In this document: piece after piece, positions 59,441-64,000 of the stretch
How the letters are laid out: every line of letters begins with the position of its first letter
Position numbering within the stretch: the stretch's first letter is position 1
Assembly (NCBI GenBank): GCA_031550435.1
Contig: JAVBOO010000018.1
Span: 62,001-126,000 of the forward strand
Length of the DNA: 64,000 nt
DNA from: JAVBOO01 sp031550435
Lineage (GTDB): Bacteria > Bacillota > Clostridia > Lachnospirales > WRAX01
Direction of reading: 5' to 3'
Program-made: the position numbers and the translations under genes
Notes under the pieces: model-generated
Database searches by the model: none
Seen by the model: the letters and a program-made list of their open reading frames with translations, nothing else
Told to the model about the DNA's origin: nothing

Positions 59441-61051
59441 ATGGATGATTACACGGCAGATAAAAGTATAAAGCTAAGTTTAAGAGAAGACGGAGTATAT
59501 TTAACCGTTGATAATACTATCGGAGCCACGGTAAGCCGCAATGAGGTAATAACGCTTATCGAAAAACTCGGCTTTCGTGACCTTGAGTTCCGGAATATAA
59601 ACGAGTTGTTTTCAAAGTCATTCTCAACAAAAGAGATTCTTTTAACCAAGAATCTCTCTTTTAAACCCAAAAACGAAAAAGCGGTCTTGACCGTGTCAGA
59701 AGACAGGTTGAACGCGTATTTGTCGTTTGAGCCGTGCGGCATACTCGGCAAACGGCTGAGCGAAGAAGAGATTGTCTCCGAGATTGAAAGCCGGCAAATC
59801 TGCTTCGGTCTTGATACCGCGGCGATTAAAGAGTTATCAAGACAGCGGGAATACGGCGAGAAATATTTGATTGCCTCGGGCACCCCTGCTAAAAACGGGC
59901 AAAACGGGTATATTAAATATTACTTTGACACATCAAGCAGGAAGGCTACGCCTAAGGAACTGGGCAACGGCGGTGTAGATTTTTTTAACCTGCAATTGTT
60001 CATAGGAGCAAATAAGGATCAGCTTCTTGCCGAGGCCATAGAGCCTGTGCCTGCGGAAAACGGCTGCGACGTATACGGCAGAGCAATTAACGGCACTCAG
60101 GCACGGCCTGCGGCTAGGCTGCATGCCGGAAAGAACACGGAGCTGTCCGAAGACGGCAAAAAGCTGTTTTCGAGTATAGACGGGCAGATTATTTATGCCG
60201 ACGGCAAGATTTCGGTGTCTCCCGTAATAGAAATAAACGGAGATGTTGGCCCTGAAACGGGCGATATAGACTTTGTCGGAGCGATATCGGTTAGAGGCTC
60301 GGTGCTGTCGGGCTTTTCCATCAGGGCGGGCAGCTCTGTCAGCATCGGCGGAGTTGTCGAGGGAGCGACCGTTACCTCGGGTGAGGACATATTGATTACC
60401 GGGGGAGTTCAAGGAAACGGAAAGGCTATGATATCAGCAAACGGAAATGTGACCGCAAAGTTTGCCGAGAGCGCACAGATTTTTTCGGGCGGAAGCGTAT
60501 ATTTGGAGTCCGCTTTGCATTGCGATATCGGCTGCGACGGCAGGCTGGAGCTTCTCGGGAAAAAAGGTCTGATTATGGGCGGGAACACAGTCTGCGCAGG
60601 AGGAGTTATCGCGAAGACTATAGGATCTGCCGTAGCAACGCCGACAAAACTCACCATCGGCATATCTCCGGCAAGGCTTGCACTCTATAAAGCTGCTTTG
60701 AACGAAGCAAAAAACATCGAAACGGAACTAAACAAACTGGATTACGTTGTTCAGGCATTGGGTGCAGAGGAAAAGGAAAAGGGGCTTTCTGCCGAGAGAA
60801 AAGCTGACATGCTAAAGGCTATGAGATTCAGGAATATTTTAAGGCAGAAGCTGCGAGTGGCCGTCGAAGCCACGGAGAGGGACGCGGCGGATATCAAAAA
60901 CTCAGAGATGGCATCTGTTACAGCCTATGACAAGATTCTAAGCGGTGTCATCATTACGATTTCGGATTTAAACTATAAGGTTGACAGCACAATATATTCT
61001 TGCATCATAAAATGCAGAGACAAGAAAATACTTATACTGCCGGCTGTCTAA
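59441..61051 (+). CDS. FapA-like (DUF342) protein
   Basis: 536 residues. The N-terminal third and the central beta-helix (EINGDVGPETGDIDFVGAIS, VRGSVLSGFSIRAGSSVSIG, VEGATVTSGEDILITGGVQG) match the FapA/DUF342 family, followed by a C-terminal coiled coil (~425-480). These proteins occur in flagellar operons of Firmicutes and some proteobacteria; an assembly or envelope role is proposed but not settled. GGAGG before ATG 59441. Confidence 0.85.
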   Translation: MDDYTADKSIKLSLREDGVYLTVDNTIGATVSRNEVITLIEKLGFRDLEFRNINELFSKSFSTKEILLTKNLSFKPKNEKAVLTVSEDRLNAYLSFEPCGILGKRLSEEEIVSEIESRQICFGLDTAAIKELSRQREYGEKYLIASGTPAKNGQNGYIKYYFDTSSRKATPKELGNGGVDFFNLQLFIGANKDQLLAEAIEPVPAENGCDVYGRAINGTQARPAARLHAGKNTELSEDGKKLFSSIDGQIIYADGKISVSPVIEINGDVGPETGDIDFVGAISVRGSVLSGFSIRAGSSVSIGGVVEGATVTSGEDILITGGVQGNGKAMISANGNVTAKFAESAQIFSGGSVYLESALHCDIGCDGRLELLGKKGLIMGGNTVCAGGVIAKTIGSAVATPTKLTIGISPARLALYKAALNEAKNIETELNKLDYVVQALGAEEKEKGLSAERKADMLKAMRFRNILRQKLRVAVEATERDAADIKNSEMASVTAYDKILSGVIITISDLNYKVDSTIYSCIIKCRDKKILILPAV

Positions 61052-61154
61052 GGAGAGTTCGGCAAAAGCATAGTTCAGGAGCTGTATATGGTTGTTTACA
61101 GATTCGGCCCACAGCCGGATTAGCTGAACGGCCGTACATAACGGAGGTGATTTT

Positions 61155-61463
61155 ATGTCGATCAGGCCGATAGATTTACAGGCCATGCTGACTAGGTCAG
61201 CCGAAATTTCAAGAATAAACAGTCCGGACGCTTCAAAGCCGGAGATCATGCATCAGCAGTTTGCCGCTCAGATGCAAAAAGAAAACGAGCAGGAGCGGCA
61301 ACAGGTCAACATGTCGGCTAAAACCGAGCAGGGAAACGTAAATGAGGACGGTTCAAACAAGAACGATTCCGAAACAAAAAGAGGAAGAAGAGAACGAGAG
61401 AAGAAAGAGGCCGCAAAGGCGGTCAGAGACTATAAATCCGGCATACTTGATATAAAAGTATAA
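61155..61463 (+). CDS. Small hydrophilic protein of the flagellar cluster
   Basis: 102 residues. N-terminus RPIDLQAMLTRSAEISRINS is a pattern I know from short clostridial proteins found at the same place; the rest is low complexity (Gln, Glu, Lys, Asn; GRREREKKEAAK). No membrane segment. Start ATG with ACGGAGGTGA upstream, a very strong site. Function unknown. Confidence 0.7.
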   Translation: MSIRPIDLQAMLTRSAEISRINSPDASKPEIMHQQFAAQMQKENEQERQQVNMSAKTEQGNVNEDGSNKNDSETKRGRREREKKEAAKAVRDYKSGILDIKV

Positions 61464-61534
61464 GGGGGCGGTTAAACCGCATGGTTTAGTCGGGGGATCA
61501 ATAATAAACCGGAGTATGGTTTACGGGGGAGAAC

Positions 61535-62038
61535 ATGGATATCTTCCAAATTTTTCTGTTTATAACGTTTATAATCGGGGTAGCTGTTGCATTATTTGCG
61601 GCGGCTCCTTTTTCTGCCCGAAAAGAGGATACGGGGGAGCTGAGCGTAAAAAAACGGGAGTACGATGCTGTTGTTGCCGATGCGGATGCGACCTATGAAG
61701 CTCTGAGTGAACTTTCTTCCGACATGATAAAACAAATTGACGATAAATACAAAGAATTGCTGTTTGTGTATAATCTGATCGATGAGAAGAAGTCGGACAC
61801 GGCAAAATCAATGTCAAGCGCTAAAAATCCGGCTGCTTTACAGAACAGGGGCGGCGGCTCGGGCAGCGGTTTTGACAAGATTATTACCGACGATAATATA
61901 CCGGCATTTAAAAGCCCTAAGTATAAAGAAATCAAAGATTTGCAAGCCAAAGGTCTTTCTGTCGCGGAAATCGCCAGGGCGCTCAAAATAGGCAAGGGTG
62001 AAGTTCAGCTCATACTTGACTTGGGAAGGGTGAGGTGA
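61535..62038 (+). CDS. SwrB/DUF6115-like membrane protein
   Basis: 167 residues. N-terminal helix (IFQIFLFITFIIGVAVALFA), a coiled coil, a Gly/Ser linker and a C-terminal helix-turn-helix-like end (IKDLQAKGLSVAEIARALKI, GKGEVQLILDLGRVR). This order matches DUF6115 proteins and Bacillus SwrB, which promotes hook-basal-body maturation and sits after sigD. ATG 61535 with GGGGGAGAA upstream. Confidence 0.75.
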   Translation: MDIFQIFLFITFIIGVAVALFAAAPFSARKEDTGELSVKKREYDAVVADADATYEALSELSSDMIKQIDDKYKELLFVYNLIDEKKSDTAKSMSSAKNPAALQNRGGGSGSGFDKIITDDNIPAFKSPKYKEIKDLQAKGLSVAEIARALKIGKGEVQLILDLGRVR

Positions 62039-62042
62039 GGGT

Positions 62043-62561
62043 TTGGACAAAAGAAGCTTCTTTTTCGGATTCGGCTCGGCTCTCGTCATTTTTGCGGTGC
62101 TGGCATATTTTTTCTACAGTATACAGTATAAAAAGTTGGAAGATAAATTCGGGAACGATTACAGCACTTCTGCTGACGCGGACAGCCTTCCTTCCGAGAC
62201 TGCCGGCAGTTTTTATTTCTATAACACCATGAGCCCGGAAGTCAGCTCAACCGGTGACGCTTCTCCAAACACAGTTTCTCTACAGACCGATACGCCGAAA
62301 GAAACAACTTCTCCCGAAACGAAAAGCGCGGTCGAGGCGACTGATAATGACAGTTATGCGGTTATTGAGATTAAAACAGGCATGATTTCCTCGGACGCGG
62401 TTACTGAGTTGCTTAAGGCAGGAATAATCAGTGACGGGCCGGGCTTTACGGATTTTCTCGTGAACAACGGATACAGTAAGAAGTTGGTTTCGGGCCGTTA
62501 TACGATTAAAGTCGGCGGGGATTTCAAAGAGATAGCCGAAATAATTTCGGGCAGGAAATAG
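62043..62561 (+). CDS. MltG/YceG-like N-terminal domain protein (no catalytic domain)
   Basis: 172 residues. N-terminal helix (SFFFGFGSALVIFAVLAYFF), a Ser/Thr/Pro-rich spacer (~40-105) and a C-terminal ~65 residues (AVIEIKTGMISSDAVTELLK, AGIISDGPGFTDFLVNNGYS, LVSGRYTIKVGGDFKEIAEI) resembling the LysM-like module at the start of MltG transglycosylases. The catalytic Glu domain is missing, so it is probably a wall-binding accessory. TTG 62043, 4 bp after the SwrB-like stop. Confidence 0.65.
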   Translation: MDKRSFFFGFGSALVIFAVLAYFFYSIQYKKLEDKFGNDYSTSADADSLPSETAGSFYFYNTMSPEVSSTGDASPNTVSLQTDTPKETTSPETKSAVEATDNDSYAVIEIKTGMISSDAVTELLKAGIISDGPGFTDFLVNNGYSKKLVSGRYTIKVGGDFKEIAEIISGRK

Positions 62562-62589
62562 GTGTTACGTTCAAGCCAAAACTATGCGT

Positions 62590-62609
62590 ATTAAACTTCT
62601 GCGGTAATA
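62590..62609 (+). repeat. Repeat R1 remnant (right end)
   Basis: attaaacttctgcggtaata, 18 of 20 bases as in R1. It lies just past the last flagellar gene. Confidence 0.4.
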
Positions 62610-62661
62610 TTTGGCGACTTAGCCCCTTTAAATCAGGAAAAGGGATTAGCAATAACCGTAC

Positions 62662-62690
62662 TTGACAATCCGGCCTAAACGTGCTAAACT
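62662..62690 (+). promoter_or_regulatory. Promoter of tRNA-Trp
   Basis: TTGACA at 62662-62667, 17-bp spacer, TAAACT at 62685-62690. Start near 62697, ~20 nt before the tRNA. Confidence 0.7.
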
Positions 62691-62715
62691 TTCATAGCCT
62701 TCAAAATATGAAAAT

Positions 62716-62786
62716 AGGGGTATGATGTAATGGTAACATGCCGGTCTCCAAAACCGTTCTTGAGGGTTCGAGTCCTTCTACCCCTG
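62716..62786 (+). tRNA. tRNA-Trp (anticodon CCA)
   Basis: Acceptor stem AGGGGTA pairs with TACCCCT (62779-62785), discriminator G at 62786. Anticodon loop CTCCAAA with CCA at 62748-62750; T-arm GAGGGTTCGAGTCCTTC. The 3' CCA is not encoded. The top pair of the anticodon stem is a C-U mismatch. Confidence 0.9.
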
Positions 62787-62791
62787 TAAAG

Positions 62792-62829
62792 AAAGTCCCG
62801 TCAGCGACTAACTGCTGCCGGGACTTTTA
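62792..62829. terminator. Terminator after tRNA-Trp (also serves thiD)
   Basis: AAAGTCCCGTCAGC ... GCTGCCGGGACTTTT, long stem with T-run; it lies between the tRNA and the convergent thiD stop. Confidence 0.8.
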
Positions 62830-62843
62830 GCTTATTGCGTTTT

Positions 62844-63638
62844 TTAATCGGCGGCGGGTATCCAACCGAAACAATGATTTATAGGCCCGCAGCCTTTTCC
62901 TAAAGCAAGCTTAGCGCGAAGTGCGCATGTTACAAACTCCTTTGCTTTAGCCGCGCTTTTTTCCATGCTCAAACCGTTTGCCAGATTGCATGAAATCGCA
63001 GACGCCAGGGTACAGCCGGTACCGTGATTATTGGGGTTGCTGATTCTTTGCCCTGTCAGCCACACGGCGGAACCGTTTGTAAAAAGCAGGTCATCTGCCG
63101 AGTTTTCCGAATGGCCGCCTTTGATAAGTACTGCTCCTGACAGCCCGGCCGATATGATACGCGCCGACTTTAGCATATCGTCTTTATTCTTTATGCTCAT
63201 GCCGCTCAGTATCTCTGCTTCGGGAATGTTCGGCGTAAGGCAGTCGGCAAGGGGAAAGAGCTTTTTTATGAGTGCGTCCTTGGCACTGCCGTTCAACAGA
63301 CTGCTCCCCGTTGTTGATAACATAACCGGGTCAACTACTATATTTCTTGGCTTGTATTTATCCAGTTTTTCAGCGACAGCCTCTATAATTTCGGCGCTGA
63401 ATACCATGCCGATTTTGACGGCATCCGGGAAAATATCGGTGAACACGCATTCAAGCTGGCTTGCCACAAATTCCGGGGAAACGCCCTGCACCCCGTAAAC
63501 TCCGGTTGTATTTTGCGCGGTCAAAGCTGTTATAACGCTCATGGCGTACATATTGTGTGCGCTTATCGTTTTGATGTCCGCCTGTATTCCGGCACCCCCG
63601 CTAGGGTCGGAGCCGGCTATGGTTAACAATTTTTTCAA
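62844..63638 (-). CDS. thiD: Hydroxymethylpyrimidine/phosphomethylpyrimidine kinase ThiD
   Basis: 264 residues. Family motifs: LLTIAGSDPSGGAGIQADIK at the N-terminus, ALTAQNTTGVYGV, IVVDPVMLSTTGSSLL, LTPNIPEAEILSG, AVLIKGGHSENSADDLL and the anion hole NHGTGCTLASAIS. It makes HMP pyrophosphate for thiamine. TTG 63638 is the start; it overlaps the end of thiE by 38 bp, so the two are translationally coupled. Confidence 0.95.
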   Translation of the reverse strand: MKKLLTIAGSDPSGGAGIQADIKTISAHNMYAMSVITALTAQNTTGVYGVQGVSPEFVASQLECVFTDIFPDAVKIGMVFSAEIIEAVAEKLDKYKPRNIVVDPVMLSTTGSSLLNGSAKDALIKKLFPLADCLTPNIPEAEILSGMSIKNKDDMLKSARIISAGLSGAVLIKGGHSENSADDLLFTNGSAVWLTGQRISNPNNHGTGCTLASAISCNLANGLSMEKSAAKAKEFVTCALRAKLALGKGCGPINHCFGWIPAAD

Positions 63639-64000
63639 TTACATCAGTCCTCAGCAATTTAGTTTCCAGCTCGCTGTCCTGCGCGTCCAAAATAGCCGCA
63701 ATGACTGCAATCCCCGCAATCGGACTTCCCGAAATCTCCGAAAGATTAGCTCTGTTTATTCCGCTTATCGCAACGGTTGGAATTTGTACGCTCCTCGCGA
63801 TTTCGCCCAGCTTTTCTATGCTCGTTCTGTGGGTTTTAACTTTGACGGTCGGCGGGAAAATTGCCCCTGTTCCCAGATAATCCGCGCCTTCGCGCTCCGC
63901 CTGCAATGCGCGCTCGACAGTTTTTGCGGTTGCGCCGACTATTTTGTCACTTCCCAAAATCCTTCTCGCATCCGCCACGCTTATGTCTTCCAGCCCGACA
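63601..64000 (-). CDS. thiE: Thiamine-phosphate synthase ThiE (5' part outside the window)
   Basis: The frame stays open to the window edge, giving 132 C-terminal residues that begin VGLEDISVADARRILG, the usual ThiE segment, then GATAKTVERALQAEREGADY, LGTGAIFPPTVKVKT and IPTVAISGINRANLSEI. It joins HMP-PP and thiazole phosphate to thiamine phosphate. GTG 63978 is internal, not the start. Upstream genes (perhaps thiM) are outside. Confidence 0.93.
   Translation of the reverse strand, partial: VGLEDISVADARRILGSDKIVGATAKTVERALQAEREGADYLGTGAIFPPTVKVKTHRTSIEKLGEIARSVQIPTVAISGINRANLSEISGSPIAGIAVIAAILDAQDSELETKLLRTDVIEKIVNHSRLRP

Noticed and set aside
1..64000. CRISPR array, prophage, insertion sequence with transposase, integrase
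   Set aside because: None of the repeats is regularly spaced, and no transposase, integrase, Cas or phage structural gene is present.

Overview
The window looks like a chromosomal segment of a motile, spore-forming member of the Clostridia (Firmicutes), AT-leaning, of no lineage I can name safely. The evidence is the gene set: a CotS-family spore-coat kinase homologue, RNase Y, ECF transporters (RibU, CbiM/Q/O), MinCDE together with MreBCD, a FliY/CheC/CheD-type flagellar cluster ending in a Bacillus-like sigma-28 and a SwrB-like protein, purine-rich Shine-Dalgarno sites (GGAGG) and many TTG/GTG starts.

Layout. 1-9 kb: a cut-off NlpC/P60 hydrolase; an M55 aminopeptidase plus rubredoxin behind a consensus promoter with a Fur/PerR-like box; an FMN riboswitch with terminator controlling ribU; a CotS-like pseudokinase; a YkuE-like phosphoesterase; PspC; and a cobalt/nickel ECF operon (cbiM-PDGLE fusion, cbiQ, cbiO). 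9-19.7 kb: a GLUG/Big2 surface protein, RNase Y (apparently with a CTG start), a methyltransferase, an AlkZ-like winged-helix protein, GNAT, a zinc-ribbon membrane protein, a TelA + LytTR-regulator pair and an APH-like kinase. 19.7-20.8 kb is gene-free and holds two homologous, terminator-ended small-RNA-like units and a 20-bp perfect stem-loop. 20.8-29.2 kb: hybrid histidine kinase, TetR regulator, flotillin, a divergent subtilase lipoprotein, and a secreted transglutaminase-like protein preceded by two tandem c-di-GMP-I riboswitches.

29.9-40.5 kb is a cell-shape and division block: DUF4321, maf, mreB, mreC, mreD, PBP2, minC, minD, minE, rodA, mgsA, hslO. It couples lateral-wall synthesis with septum placement. 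After a small clostridial protein of unknown function and glpK comes a 20-kb flagellar run (42.9-62.6 kb): flbD, motA, motB, fliL, fliM, fliY, cheY, fliO, fliP, fliQ, fliR, flhB, flhA, flhF, flhG, a PilZ protein, cheC, cheD, a small membrane protein, fliA, a FapA-like protein, and three small accessory genes. The cheB-cheA-cheW genes usual at this place are not here. The window ends with tRNA-Trp and, on the other strand, thiD and a cut-off thiE.

Intergenic DNA is rich in non-coding dispersed repeats. The main one (R1, about 160 bp, ends TATTAC...GTAATA) has three full copies, one truncated copy and several remnants. Four other families (R2-R5) and two perfect direct-repeat pairs (39-40 bp) also occur. 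c-di-GMP is a recurring theme: two riboswitches, a PilZ protein and the flagellar cluster.
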